DNA of 64,000 nucleotides from the NCBI GenBank assembly GCA_904066235.2, contig CAJFCV020000004.1, forward strand, positions 9,362,001-9,426,000. The letters are read 5' to 3'. Shown piece by piece: positions 1-12,855 of this stretch. Numbering within the stretch: the first letter of the stretch is position 1; each line of letters begins with the position of its first letter. Origin of the DNA: Bursaphelenchus xylophilus (lineage: Eukaryota; Nematoda; Chromadorea; Rhabditida; Aphelenchoididae). The notes below the pieces were generated by a model. That model was not told the origin of the DNA. It ran no database searches and was given only the letters and a program-made list of their open reading frames with translations. Made by a program: the position numbers and the translations under genes.

Positions 1-294
1 GGACACCTGACAAAAAGGCCCAGACAGAGAAAAAAAGCAAAAGGATAGAAAGTAATAGCACTGAAACAGATGATATTTGACTTGATGAAGAACAGAGAGG
101 GGAGAGGGAGAGGAAAGTTGTAGGAGGGGGTGATTACTAATACATATACATATGTACATATTACATTTTGGGATAAAAAGAAAGAAGTGAGGAGTTATGG
201 GGGTTTTTGTAAGCTACCTATATGTAATAGGGATACAGTGACGTTTCTGTAGTTCCGTTATATATGTGAAAAAACAATATAAATTTTGGACTAA

Positions 295-743
295 CAGGGG
301 AAGTACTTCAAGTGTGACGCTCAGATTTTCTTTAAATTTTGCACACACATCGGGTATGGACTAAATATCAATTCCTGAAAGTTTTAGCTCGCGCTTTACG
401 GGCGCCGCCGAGATATTGAACGATTTTTGCCGCCGAGAGAGCACGCTCAACGTGGAGAGCGGTCAGAGAGAAAACCGCTTTTTGGCCATAACTTTGGCAG
501 TTTCGTGCGGAAAAATTAGATTTTTTGTAGAAACATTATTCTTTACGGTTGAAATAGGCATGAAACTTTTCGTGCCGAAATTCGGCAAAAAGTCCCAAAT
601 TTTCGCCGACTTTCGATCTAAAAATCTCGGATGTTTCTGCAAAGCGCGAGCTAGGATTCCCGCATATATCTTAGAAAAAATTATTCTAAATTTGTGCCAA
701 GTTTCATCAAAATCTGAGCGTCACACTTCAAGTACTTCCCTTG
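295..743 (+). repeat. Family C element with terminal inverted repeats (copy C1)
   Basis: About 450 bp. It opens with CAGGGGAAGTACTTCAAGTG and closes with the inverted equivalent, a terminal inverted repeat of roughly 30 bp that includes GTGACGCTCAGATTTT. The interior has a recognisable core (CCGCCGAGATAT, GAGAGAGCACGC, TTTTTGGCCATAACT). A near-identical copy lies at 12856-13304, and diverged copies lie at about 14.6, 45.9, 54.6, 55.5 and 59.9 kb. The open frame across it is a by-product of the repeat. It is probably a non-autonomous DNA transposon. Confidence 0.75.
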
Positions 744-966
744 TAAGTTTTGTCAAAATTTGAGCGTCGCGCCTTCTATATAAGGCGACAATATTTTTGC
801 CATATCCTTGCCAATTTTGTGTAAAAAAGGTTGATGTTTTTTGTGGAAATGTTGCCCTCATTGTAAAAAATATTGAGCTTGTTTTTTCATATAAAAACTG
901 GCAAAAAAAGTGTTAAGTTTTGACAATTTCTGCAAAGCGGAGGCCAACCACAGACCTTCGTTTATA

Positions 967-1220
967 CAGTGGCGGACCTAATCTAGTGACAAAACAAGTA
1001 CCATTTTGCATCCGGGAAGTATCAGAATGTGGCAAAATACCTCCTTCTTCAAGTGAGAAAGCTCCAATTTCAAAATTGCGCCCGTTCTTTTTGTGGGGGA
1101 AAGGGCGAGCCCTAAAAAATTAAGTATTATATTTTTAGTTGGAAAAGGAGACACTTTGCTATATTTTTTGATACTTCCCGGATGCAAAATGGTACGTTTT
1201 TTGGATCAGGTCCGTATTTG
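967..1220. repeat. Family A palindromic MITE (A1)
   Basis: A roughly 250-bp near-perfect palindrome. The left end reads CAGTGGCGGACCTAATC and is followed by TACCATTTTGCATCCGGGAA. The right arm repeats this inverted, with GATGCAAAATGGTACG, and its last bases are eroded. It is flanked on the left by TA. It belongs to the family repeated about 17 times in the window. Confidence 0.8.
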
Positions 1221-2252
1221 TAGCTTATCAAACATCATTCTTCATCTCCGCCAAGTTTCGGTATAAACTTACAGTAGCTCTTCGAACCCTTGTCTTCCAT
1301 TTGTCATCCCCTATTCTGAGCTCTCACCCAAATTTTATTCAGATACCTGCGTTTTAATTTGTTACACGCTGCTCTCATTTCATACGCTCTTCCCAATTAC
1401 GCTAATTTATTTGGCGGAACCGCACTGGAATCAGCTGAACCAATACTTTGATCGTAAATTTTGAAGGCGGGTTTAAGCGAGCAAAGTATGCGTTTAATGC
1501 GGCTTGCTGAACTTGATCATGTGAAGGGCAGATGGTTGTTTGGAGCGCTTCCAACGCCGATAAAGGAAAACATGACCAATGATATGTTTGTGGTCAAAGT
1601 TTGAGACTGATTTTGTTGCTTTTGGAGGCTGATACAATTTATGAAAAAAGTACAAAAGATGAGGGAAAAAATTAAAAAAACTGAAGTTTTCATGTAAAAT
1701 ATTGGCAGTTTGAAAATGCAACCGTCTTCTACATAATGCTGACGACATATATGTCACTTATGCTACGCAAAAAGAAACTCAAAATTTTGAAAAATAATCC
1801 TTTTTGTTTGTTTTTACCAACCTTTCAATCTTCCTCCCATTTGCTCTCTTTTTATGCCTTCAAGCCACAAGAATAACACCACTACTAATCTATCATACAA
1901 CCCCTTAACTAAACTCCTCAGACTCAAAAAAGGTCACGCACTTTGAACCTTGGAATCAGCAAAAAAATTTTGACGTTTTAACAAGGCAGTAAGTGATTTA
2001 TTTCGGAGGTCTTTCTAGTCGCGCCGACGGAATCCATTGGGAATTAGAATTAAAAAGACGGGAACTTTGGACTGTCTAGATGGGATTTGGTCTAAAAATT
2101 CTCAATTTTTCGTCGATTTTTTGCTGAAAAATACGGTAATTCCCATCGGAAGTCATAACCAATAAAAAATGGGGCAAAATGATCAATTTGTTTTTGAAAA
2201 CCGTTTTATATCTTTACAACAAAGTTACTTGTTTATACAAGCAGAAAAATGT

Positions 2253-2565
2253 AGTTTGGGGAGGGATCCAGTTGTCAAAAGTGCTTCTGATTGCAGGCAT
2301 TCCGAATACCGCTAAATAAATCCCTCTGACTAAAAGTAGCGTTCTTATGATAAGAGGGCAATAGAGATGAACTTTTGAAAAATCAGAGAAGGAAGCATTT
2401 CGAAGAGGAAGCCTTCCCCTCTCTTTCTAAAAGGGCAACCTTCTCGCTCCATCTTCAAAAAACGCTATTAAAAAAACTCGGGGAGGGAAGTATTTGGAGG
2501 TATTCAGAGTGCTTCCTGGGTGCAATCAGATGGAAGTTTTGATAGCTCAATTCTGGAATCCACTG
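2253..2565. repeat. Family B palindromic MITE (B2)
   Basis: A diverged palindrome whose arms carry GGATCCAGTTGTCAAAAGTG and, inverted, a decayed copy near 2,525-2,560 ending CACTGTA. It resembles the cleaner copy at 28680-28947. The layout is the same as family A (outer CAGT ends, TA flank), but the arm sequence is different (CTCTGATTGCA, AACGTTCTT-type core). Confidence 0.6.
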
Positions 2566-2665
2566 TAAAGCTGTTTATGTTTCCGCCTACAACAGAGTAC
2601 ACTGTGAAAATAGATCACCAGCTCACGCCTTACAAAAAAAACGAGATTTTTGGATTAAACTTGTA

Positions 2666-2891
2666 CAGTTGCGGACCTGATACAGTAGCAAAAAAAGTAC
2701 CATTTTGCATCCGGGAAGCATCAAAAATGTAGCGAAATGCCTCCTTCTCCAACTACTCCCTCACAAAAAGAGCGGGTGCGCTTTTTAAATCGGAGTTTTT
2801 TCAATTGGAGAAGAAAGCATTTTGCCACATTTTTGATGCTTCCCGGATGCAAAATGATATGTTTTTTGCCACTGGATCAGGTCTGCCAACG
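2666..2891. repeat. Family A palindromic MITE (A2)
   Basis: The left arm is CAGTTGCGGACCTGATAC followed by the TTTTGCATCCGGGAAG core. The right arm has GCTTCCCGGATGCAAAATG and ends in GGATCAGGTCTGCC. The arms are slightly diverged and part of the left arm is missing. A TA dinucleotide lies beside the left end. Confidence 0.75.
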
Positions 2892-3348
2892 TAAATCCAT
2901 ATTCTTTTTGCGATCACACCTCAATACCGGATGTCCTGGCAAAATTTTTTGGATTTACTACGTGACGTATTTACCACAAGTGTCACAAATTTCATAAACA
3001 TCATACATTCAGACATTCGCTACGATTTGCAAAAATCTTTTCAAGTTTTATCTCAATCTTTGCTGATTTTCATGGAAATCAAACTCTCCCATCCCTGTTG
3101 CTGCTTGTAATGCAGGTTCTTTGACATTTACAAACACGCACTCTAATCTCTGCTCAATGTTTTATTTGATTAGCCTATCAGTTGTCCCCTCCCAAATTCC
3201 GGGAGAAAAAAAGTTTCAAATGAATGGCGTGATTCCAGCCCCCTTCCTTGCAGCTTGTATGTAAAAACTGCAGGGTTATGATGAATTGGACGGGTTAGAC
3301 GGAAAATTAATCAGCGATTTTTTTTTGATTTTTTGACCAAAGCACATA

Positions 3349-3595
3349 CAGTGGGGGACCTGATCTAGTGGCAAAAAACGTATCATTTTGCATCCGGGAA
3401 GTATCAGAAATGTGGCGAAATGCTTCCCTCTCCAAGTGAAAAAAACTCCAATTTGAAAAGCCAAAAGCGTACCCGCTATTTTTGTGAGTCAAAATGAAGT
3501 TTTTTCACTTTGAGAGGGAAGAATTTTGCCACATTTTTGATGCTTCCCAGATGCAAAATGGTACGGTTTTTGCAACTATATCAGGTCCGCCACTG
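3349..3595. repeat. Family A palindromic MITE (A3)
   Basis: A full-length copy that begins CAGTGGGGGACCTGATC and ends TCAGGTCCGCCACTG, with TA on both sides. This fits a Tc1/mariner-type TA target-site duplication. The palindrome loop lies near 3,475. Confidence 0.85.
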
Positions 3596-5884
3596 TACGA
3601 ACTGCTTGAAATGGACTTGGCCTTACAGTTAAAAAAAATTTTTTTTTTTTGAAAATAGTCGAAAAATGAAAAAATCAAAAATGAAATTTTTTTGTCATTC
3701 CCATTTTTACGGGATTTTCATAGTTGCCAACCCGAAACCGCGTTTTTCCACTTTTCATCTGCGCTCGAGATCGGTCGTATTTCAAAACTTTCTTCTGATT
3801 TTGCCATACAATGCCGAAAAAGTAAGTCAAATTAGACTTGTTAGGGACTGTGAGCCCCCTTTTTCTCCCCCGGAATACCGTATAATCCGACTTTTGGCAT
3901 GAAATGTGGAAATTGGGGCCTTGTTTCTGCTCACAAGTTGTTTGTCCGGCCCCTCCCACCGGCACTGTCCCCCAGCGAAAACAGGGTGGTTTCCGCGAAA
4001 ACAAACGTGACTTTTTGACGTCAAGCAGTTCCATGCCCCCCAACTTGGCCCGGAAAACACGGTCTCTACGTTCTCCACTTGCATGGCCATTAATTTTCCG
4101 AAAGGCGTTCGTTTCTCTTTATTTTCCCCGAGGCACACATGTTTTGTATACGATGGATTGTTGTTGAGGATTGTGCCCACTTATTTACATTGAGTGCGGC
4201 TGTCATTGGGACTATTGGGAGCGGAATTTTGCTGATAATCGGTCCTGCAGAATGTTTGGACGGCAATTTTAGGATTTTGGGATATTATACTAGGTAATTA
4301 GATGTTTTTGCTTCAAAATCTCGGGATTTCCAGTTAATCCTTCTATAACTTCCTCTAAATACCCTTTATCTTTCAACTGTTTCCTATTTTCATCAGAAAA
4401 ATCGCGATTTTTAGCCTAATTTGACCACACTTCGCTTTGTCCAAAAAATCCGTCATCCTGACACATTTAATTCGCCCCAAGAAATTTTCCTGGTTCTTTT
4501 CTTATTCTTCCCAGCGCAGCTATTATCTGATATCTAATTCCTATACTTTAATTACTCAGTAAGGCCTGTTTTTTCCAGTCATGATGACTGTTTTTCTGGA
4601 GGTTCCGAAATTTTTTCTTTTTACCTCAATTTTCTCGTGAGTTACCTAATTTCACGTTGGTTTTCTTGGAGAATCCTTATTATTTTGTCGATTTTCGAGG
4701 TCTACTGTTTTCTTAGCGGGTTTCAGACGTCTGGATTTAAATTTTCGATATTATACTTGACCTCAGCCCTAAAATTGCCGCGTTTCCTCGATTTTCATCG
4801 GTATAAAAGGTCATTTTCGGTCTCCCTAGACTATGAATTCCTTCTTCTTCGACTAGTAACCGCTAGAAATTGTAAAAATTGTTTGTCTATTACAAAAAAA
4901 TATTTCCCCCCAAAGGTCGCCAGATTTACCTAAAATAAGGTGATTTAGACCTGATGCTGTCTCCCAAAAGTGTTGACCGCCTTCAGAAGGGGTATGCCTA
5001 ATTTGTAAAGGCGAATTTAATTTGATTTTGAGTAATTTCCACCTCAACTTCTTCGATCGGAGAAATGTGGGCGGAGCTTATCACTGTTATCAGCGAGGGT
5101 TTCAAAGTCCATCGTTTATAATAAAAAGATAAACTCGACGATCTTCTAATTGTTTTATGGGTGTTGGTGGGCTGTTTATAGGAGGGGATTACTCGTTTTT
5201 TCCGGTAATTGGATATTGTTTTAGGTTGGAGGGAAATTATAGGTAATTTATTCCTCTGCAAGGGTTTTCTTGTTTGTTTTTTGCCGGAAATAGATCTGGT
5301 TTGCCTTCTAGCATCGATTTCTGAACTTTTTTGCAAAAAATTGCAGGATTTCAAGGATTTCTGTTTTCACGCCTAGTGTAATATAAATTTATTTGAATTT
5401 CGATGAATCTATGTTTTAGTGAGCTTTATTTATTTTCAAAACCCTTATTTCAAACATCTCCGCTGTGGTAGTCCAGATCATTTCCGATTTTTTGGCAATT
5501 TTTGACCTTATGCCTAGTGTAATATAAATTTTGTCCAATTTGCCCGGATTTTCGTATGATTTCTAGACGCCTTTGTGTTTTGGACGTAATCAAGGCTTGG
5601 AGTGTCGTTTCCTTGCATAAGACGTCGCTGAATTCGTTTTTATCAATTTTTTTGATTAGTTTTGACCCAAAAAAAGCTTTCGAAAAAATTTGAGCCGCCT
5701 AGGTTACGATTATCGAATACAGCTGAAGTCTGATTCATTTGATCTCCACAGATATTGTTAAAGTTACGATTCGTGATTCCGCTGTTAAATTTGCGTTTCC
5801 GCAGTAAAATTGCTGATTTCCAGTGCACTTTGGGACGATTTTAATATTTTCTCCCGGAAATTATAACAGAACAGATCTGCCAGT

Positions 5885-8800
5885 ATGGTAAAGGACGCAT
5901 CTTCTTCGCTCTGGGTCGTCCCATTGAATGTGGGAAGTCGGTCAGTCGATTTTTGTTTTTGAAATTTTTATTTCTTTTATGTTATACTAGGGCTTCAAGA
6001 ATAAGGTCAGAACTTGAAGCTCAACCGTCAGACTGCGATGCTGTTTATCGCAATTAAAGGTCAAGGCGTTACAAGGCACCTCTGAAAGTTCGGCATCGCA
6101 TTTTGCAGAAATTATCGAGATATTTGGGTTGAAAGTAGAGGATGCCATCTAAGTGGCTTGTCCAAATTTTGAACCTAAATATCTCGGTTGTTTTTGCAGA
6201 ATGCGATCTGAAATTTTCAGAGATGTTTTGTGACATCCTGACCTTTGATTGAGTTGAACAACAACGCAGTCTGAGGGTTGAGCTTTGAGCCGTGACCTTA
6301 TTCATGGACCTGAGTTGTGGTGTATTTTGTTACGCTTAGTGTCCCTTATTTCGCTGTAAAATGCATGTTATGTTGTTGCAAAAGATATGGAGTTGTATAT
6401 CAGGCTTGCTCTCAAAGTCCAATTCCAGTTTCGATTCCTCTCTTTGCAGCTTTCTGTTATCATTTGTTTATCATACCTTCTGTTATCGAATTCCACGTGG
6501 ATGTCAATCCGATGCGTAATTTGGTTGTCACGCCATGTTTCATTAGCCTCGGCGGGGCGGAGAGCACCCTCTTTAAAAGGCATGTTTGATCAAAGTCTTG
6601 ACTACATTTACATTTTATTTGGCAGCGAAGAGGTCGGGGGTCATGGATAAGATAAAAACTTATGTTTTTTGGCCTTGTTTATCGTATTAGAGCTGCTTAT
6701 GAAAAAAGTGAGCCGCTGCAAAGACGAAAATTCAGATTTTTTGAAATTTGGTTGTCATGGATAATATAAAAATTTCAAATTTTTGCTGAATTTTAGTTTT
6801 CAAACGTTTGTTGGGGCACTTGAAAAGCTATTTATTATGCTTTTCTGGGATTAATTACTATCTTTTTAGTCGAATTATTACATTAAACTTTATGAACAAT
6901 ATAAATTTTCGGCTTTTTACCTGCCTGAAACTGATAGTTTAGGTTAATAGAAGGTGTAATAGACCAGTGAAACATAAATTTTGAACACTCAGGCCATAAA
7001 AATTCCCTTGAATCATCTCCAAGCCAATAATTTTGTCTTCATACATATTTATTTGGCCAGATTTCCCCACCAAGGAAACGGAAATTTGTATGAAAAAGAC
7101 ACTTGTTCACATCAAAAGATCTTGCGTGTTCCTTTATGGCCAAATCCTGTGGAATGTCATTGACTTTTTATTTTTGAGACGTCTCTCGGTTTCAGCTGTC
7201 TACTTGATGTTAGACTTGAAATTTGGCCGATTAATCCGATTTCTGAGCTTTCTCGTGGCTAACCTTTATCCGTGTGGCTGTTCCGTCCCCCCAGGCGGTT
7301 TACCCGTCTTTACTCACCTTTTGTCGCATCCTTTGTTATCGTTTTAACCCAAATTTTCTTTGGTTTTTCTCTCAGTTTGCCCACTTTTTTTTGGTGGTGG
7401 AAAGTGGAAAAATTTGGTTGCTCATCGAAACTGAAGTGAATTTTGCAGGGTCGCGGACTTGTCCGATTGGGCGACGAACAGCACACAGCAGCAGCTGGTG
7501 AACGCATTAGCCTCGGCACCCACTTCCGTCTACTACAGCGTCGGCGCGGCAGCAACCATCGGAGCCATGGGATTGTGGTGGATGTGGTCGAAGGAGGGAA
7601 AAGTGAAGCCAATTTTGGATCTGAATGCACAAACCAGAGTCCTGCCGGTATGTTCAGCTCGTTTTTGTTTCTTTGTGTTTTGTTTTTTAGGAGGAATTGA
7701 GTTTTCTTGGAAGATTGGAATAAAATGAGGGGAATTTTGAAAAAATGATCAATGTTCGTGGTCAACAAGCGAGGAAATTCTTCTGGATTTTGGTTTTTTA
7801 TGATCCCTAGGGATTGTAGTAGTAGTGGAAACGCGTTTTACGGGGATTCGGAGCCTTTTCGATGTTGTCTGTAACGATTTAGAATCAGAGGTCAGGTGAA
7901 GTGTAAATGGTATCAAAATTGAAGTCAGCTATGGTCAGAGGTTGGATTAGGGATTGCAGAGGCTTTCGTTTAGCTTATACTTTTTTCACGGATATTGGAA
8001 CACTGATTTTTTCTCGGATATTTGACCTAGGAGGTATCATGGTGAAGATAAAAAGTACCATTTAATTGCGTAGAATCTTTTCTAAATTTTTGTGGTATGT
8101 CCTTGAAGGTCTAATCAATACTAAGAAGTAACAAATTGACTTTTTTGCCCTCCGGTTGAATCAATATTGCTCTTTAACCTTCAAAAATTTTCCCGGAACA
8201 TTTCTGCACGGTGCTTTTTTCCTAAAGAAGACCATTACGCGTAATCAATCATCGCACCCTAACCTTGAAATCGCCGACTACTTAATCATCCCATGAAAAA
8301 AAAAACTCGCCATTTGTTTTTGTTCCCAATGTAAACCTCGCCAGTAAAAGTACAGTAAATAAGCGTAAAAACTCGAACCACCCAGGCCTGGCGTGATTGC
8401 GGTTACGTCACAGCAAAAACATTGGGATTATCAGCTTAATCAGAGCAAAAAATCAGAGAGTATCAGTTTTTGGTGAGAGGTGATGATATCTTTTTATTAG
8501 ACATCATGGTTTATATGAAAATAAAGAAATTTCTGCAGAAATACTGATAGATGAATTAATGAAAGAGAGCTTGTTGTGAAGAGAAGTCTGTGAACATTTT
8601 TTTGAAATGGTGTTGGAAGGAAATTGAGAAATATATTACAATTGACACGTTGTTTTTGTAATTTTGAACTTTTTGAAAATTTGATGATGGTTCGAACTTA
8701 AATTTGTATAAAAAAAGGTTGAGAATGAAGATAAATATGTAATAAGGCTATTGCAGCCTTATTCTTGCTACAGTGACGGACCCGATCCAGCGGCAAAAAA

Positions 8801-11412
8801 CGTACCATTTTGCATCCGGGAAGCGTCGAAAATGTGGCAAAATGCTTCCCTTTCCAAGAGAAAAAACTTTGTTTTGAAGGGCGCGCTTTTGAAATCGGAG
8901 TTTTTCACTTGGAGAGGGAAGCATTTTGCCACATTTTTGATACTCCCGGATGCAAAATGGTACGTTTTTTTCCACTGGATCAGATCCCCCACTGTATGAT
9001 TGAAACTTGAAATTGGAGATTTCTGGTTTAAAATCATGCTTTTTATAAGATTTTTGCTGAATTTATAAAAACTGACTGCTAATTTTTCAGGATGGCTCTC
9101 GTGTCTCGAAATACGTGAAAAATGACAGCCTGTTCAAGGTCCTTCATCAGGATGCCACCACTATCTACGAGGCCGCTCGTCGCGGCGCCCGAATCTCCAA
9201 AAACGGCCCAATGTTGGGATACCGTCAAAAGCAGCCCGATGGAAGCGAACCCTACGTCTGGCTCCATTACGATGAGGTCCTCAAACGAGCAGATGATGTC
9301 AGCATTGCCCTCAGAGAGTTTGGAATCGAAGCTGGACAAGGGAGCTTCATCGGAATCTACTCGAAAAACAGACCTGAATGGGTAATTGTGGAGCAAGCGG
9401 CGTATAATTTCAACAATGTTTTGGTCCCATTGTACGATACGTTGGGCCCGGATGCCTGTTCATTCATTGTGAATCAAGCGGAGATCAAGATTGTGTTCTG
9501 CGACTCGGTTGCGAAGGCTTTGGGTAAGATTTGACATAGTGTAATATAAATTTTTTGAGTTTTGTCGGAATAACTGTTTATTTAGTATATAATATGGTAC
9601 TCTATGATGTGATATCGAATTTCAGGATTGTTGAAGACTAAGGAATCGTCTCCAACCCTCTCCGTCATCGTTGTTTTTGACCAGGACCTTAAACCCGAAC
9701 ATATTTCCCAAGCTGAAGCACAAGGTGTCCGATTGGTCTCCTTCGCCGAATTCGAAGCCACTGGAGCCAAGGCGAAGCGAGTAGCCCATCAACCACCAAC
9801 TCCCGAAGATTTATCCACCGTATGTTACACTAGTGGAACTACTGGTACGCCCAAGGGAGTAATGCTGACCCATGGCAATGTCATTGCTGATGGAACCACC
9901 TTGGACTACTTTAAGAACTTTAATGTGAGTTTAGAAAAATTTCGAGGTTTATAGCGGATTTTTGAGGCTTTTATGGAAACATTTTTTATTGTGCATGATA
10001 TCAAGTTTCTGTTTCAGGTCTCCCCCACCGATTGCATGATGTCCTTCCTCCCTTTGGCCCATATGTTCGAACGAGTGGTCCAATCCGTCGTCTACACCGA
10101 AGGTGGCCGCGTCGGATTCTTCCGTGGCGATATCCGCGGCCTCCCCGACGACATCAAAACCCTGAAGCCCACGGTGCTCCCGGTTGTCCCCAGAGTCCTA
10201 AACAGAATCTACGACAAGGTCATGCACGAAGTGAACAAGTCCAAAGTCAAGAAGGCACTGTTCGAAACGGCTCTGGCCTTCAAACAACGCGAAATTAACA
10301 GTGGAATCATCAGAACGACCGGATTCTTCGACCAAGTGGTTTTCAAGAAGATTCGAGATGGAATGGGCGGCAACGTTCGTCTCATGATCACCGGGTCGGC
10401 CCCATTGGCTGAAAATGTCCTGAATTTCTGTCGATGCGCCTTCGGAGCGTTCGTGGTGGAGGGCTACGGACAAACGGAATGCGTGGCCTGCGCAACGATC
10501 ACCGTCGAAGGAGACGCCGTCCCCGGCCATGTAGGAGTACCCTCCCCATGTTGCGCCATCAAACTCGTCGACGTACCGGAGCTGGGATATCATAGCAAAG
10601 ATCAGGCCGGAGAAGTGTGCATCCGAGGCCCAAATGTCTTCAAAGGATATTATAAGAACGAGGAACAGACCAAGGAGACGTTGGATGAGGATGGATGGCT
10701 CCACACTGGAGATATTGGACGCTGGACGGAAAGAGGAACGTTGAAAATTGTGGACAGAAAGAAGCATATCTTCAAATTGGCACAGGTAAGGATTTGAGAG
10801 AATTTTTGATTGTTTTTTGATGGAAAATGTGAGAGTTCAGGAAGGATTAGGGAAGTTTAGAGGTCGTTTAGAGTGCCCTCTGTGGGCTGGGTGTAATTTT
10901 CCAATTTTTTTGAACCTTTGATTTGAGAAATTAAGAATTTTTTGATAATTTTTTGTATTTGGTGCCAAATTTTGCGATTTTTTTCAAATTTTTGTCATTT
11001 TCAGGGAGAATACGTTGCACCCGAGAAGATTGAGAACATTTACAGCCGCTCCAAGTTTGTTGCCCAAAGCTTTGTGCACGGCGAATCCCTGAAAACCTGC
11101 CTTATCGCCATCATCGTACCGGATTCGGACGTCCTCCCAAAAGAAGCGGAGCAAACCCTCGGCATGACGGGCTTCTCCATGGCCGAACTGTGCGCCAACA
11201 GAGACGTGAAGAAGATGATCCTGGATGACATGCTCAAAATCGGCAAAGAGTCGGGATTGTTCAGCTTCGAGCAGGTGAAGGATATCCACCTTTGCGCTGA
11301 GCCCTTCTCCGTCGAAAATGGCCTCCTGACCCCGACGCTGAAGTCGAAACGACCCCAATTGAAGGTGCATTTCAAACCCCAGATCGAGGACATGTATTCC
11401 AGATTGGAATAG
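5885..11412 (+). CDS. Long-chain fatty-acid-CoA ligase (ACSL-type acyl-CoA synthetase)
   Basis: Activates long-chain fatty acids to acyl-CoA in two steps via an acyl-AMP. Exons are 5885-5940 (tentative), 7449-7647, 9091-9523, 9626-9924, 10018-10785 and 11005-11412. They join in frame to about 720 aa, the usual ACSL length. A hydrophobic segment lies at about residues 44-65 (ends GLWWMW), the expected N-terminal membrane anchor for ER or mitochondrial outer membrane. The AMP-binding P-loop [11 protein letters not shown] is at about 297-307, EGYGQTE at about 477-483, and the FACS signature ([10 protein letters not shown] to [15 protein letters not shown]) at about 554-594. Exon 2 begins after TTTGCAG in phase 2 and has no in-frame ATG. 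The nearest suitable first exon, ATG GTA AAG at 5885 with donor GTCAGT, matches in phase and is coding-like, but it is a prediction. Intron 1 holds a fold-back repeat and intron 2 a family-A MITE. Nearest C. elegans relatives should be the acs genes of the ACSL1/5/6 group. Confidence 0.9.
6000..6306. repeat. Fold-back repeat in the acyl-CoA synthetase intron 1
   Basis: The two halves are inverted copies of each other. The outer arms are ATAAGGTCAGAACTTGAAGC at about 6001 and its imperfect inverse GCTTTGAGCCGTGACCTTAT at about 6283-6302. The inner arms include GCATCGCATTTTGCAGAAAT and, inverted, TTTTTGCAGAATGCGATC. The central loop lies at about 6,150. I saw no second copy in the window. It could be a MITE or a stem-forming intronic element. 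Confidence 0.65.
8771..8994. repeat. Family A palindromic MITE (A4), intronic
   Basis: Begins CAGTGACGGACCCGATCC and ends GATCCCCCACTG, with TA on both sides. It is inserted in intron 2 of the acyl-CoA synthetase gene, between 7648 and 9090. Confidence 0.85.
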
Positions 11413-12328
11413 AGCGGATGCGAGGAGGATTTGAGTTCGAAAAAGGGGTTTTAATCATGTTATCCATCAGGTTTTGGTGGTCTAAGTCATAAATTGTCGA
11501 TTTTATTGTTTCTTTTGCCCGAAACTCAAGGAAACTGGGTCCTTCTTTGATGTTTAGGCACCCCCGTTCATACATTGTATAGCAAACATGTTAATTATTG
11601 TAGTTTGTGGATTTTCAACAGTTTGTTTTTTTTTGGAATTTCTTCGATTTTCAACGCATTTCGGGTCCAAAAGTCGTGGTTTCGACCGAATTTTCGAACG
11701 AATTTTTAGCTCAATCATCTCCAAATATCTCTTGCTTCATTTTACTCTTTTCTAGTGTCAATTGTAATCGATTGCAATGTAGATTTCTTTAATTTTTTCA
11801 GGATTTTTTTGTCATATTTTGTGTTTGTAGCGAATTTAATAAGTTTTGTTTGCATGTTTTGGAAATTAATTAGAATAAACGATAAGATATCAAAGTAATG
11901 TGGATGATTTTGAAGGAAAAGATGGAAAAATGGGGTGGCAGAGTTTAAAAGACGGGTTTGGTCGCGCAAAACGATCAACAAGCCTACAAAACGACGTGCA
12001 CCTTTGAATTTCAGTCAGGAATCGCTGTAAAGTTAAACGTAAAGTGACAACTACATGTTCGCTTGATCAAAGCACTGTCCGTTCTTTAGAGAACCTTGGA
12101 GTTTGATCAGATGTTCCTCTCTGATTGGATTGTGAGCCAAAAAAAATTACAGACATTTGTTTTGACTGTAAATTTATAAATCTTGTTATAGCCAGACAAA
12201 TAAATGTAATTTTCGGTGCTGCGATTACACATTAGCTTATCCAAATTTTGATCAATAGTGTTTGATCAATCACATGAACTATAATACTTCCCTGTTAGTG
12301 GAAATGATTGAAATCCGGTCCCAGCTTT

Positions 12329-12495
12329 TCGGGTCAACGATAGTTCGGGTCAACACAAAATCGATCGATACGAGGCCTAGGACAGGTGGGGAGCCAAAAA
12401 GAGTGGTAGGAAGTGCCTATGAGGCCTGTGAAAGCCATTGGATGATGGGGGAGATTCGGCGAAGGCTCGGCGGAGACTTGGCGAAGACTTACAAC
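12329..12495 (+). repeat. Family D dispersed repeat (D1)
   Basis: About 165 bp containing GGGTCAACACAAAATCGATC, GAGGCCTAGGACAGGTGG and GCGAAGGCTCGGCGGAGACT. Two further copies occur at 40514-40655 (inverted) and 49879-50037. I recognise no terminal repeat or coding capacity. Confidence 0.65.
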
Positions 12496-12855
12496 ATGAC
12501 CACTTTATCTAATTTTAACTAATTTATTACCAACGTTTGTTTTCTTTACCCTGAGTTATTATGACATATAAGAGATAAAAATTTTCGGCAAAAAACGATG
12601 ATCCAAGTTTCATCTAGATATTATTGATGCGAATACAGGAAAAATCCCTCAAAATAGGTGATAGACTATCCTGGGACCTGATTAATATATGTCCAAGCCT
12701 TCCCATGCATACAATGACAAGTTGGGGCACCTCAAAGTACCGTCGAAACGAACTGTCGTTGACCCGAAAAGTGGTAGCGCCATTGAAATCCGTTCCAAAT
12801 TTCAGCAAAATCAGCGTCAAGCATTAAAACGCGTTTTGCCACACTTTGGAGCTTA

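Larger units (their letters stand above)
1..5884. other. Gene-poor repeat-rich stretch
   Basis: I see no convincing gene here. It holds one family-C element (295-743), three family-A palindromes (967-1220, 2666-2891, 3349-3595) and one family-B palindrome (2253-2565). The region at about 3,900-4,160 is more GC-rich and open in several frames on both strands, but it shows no recognisable domain or exon pattern. The rest is AT-rich DNA with T-runs. Two copies of an 18-20 bp motif, GCCTAGTGTAATATAAATTT, lie at 5371-5390 and 5512-5531. Confidence 0.6.

Noticed and set aside
2520..3492. Open frames containing KVPFCIRE / ILPGCKM-type peptides, recurring at 8.8, 15.4, 29.9, 31.5, 36.7, 39.6, 41.7 and 43.1 kb on both strands
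   Set aside because: They are translations of the palindromic family-A MITE arms, which is why similar peptides appear on both strands. They are not genes or a peptide family.
3675..4180. Overlapping 87-122 codon ORFs on both strands
   Set aside because: There are no splice-site pattern, domain or repeat partners. The openness on both strands reflects local GC-rich composition.
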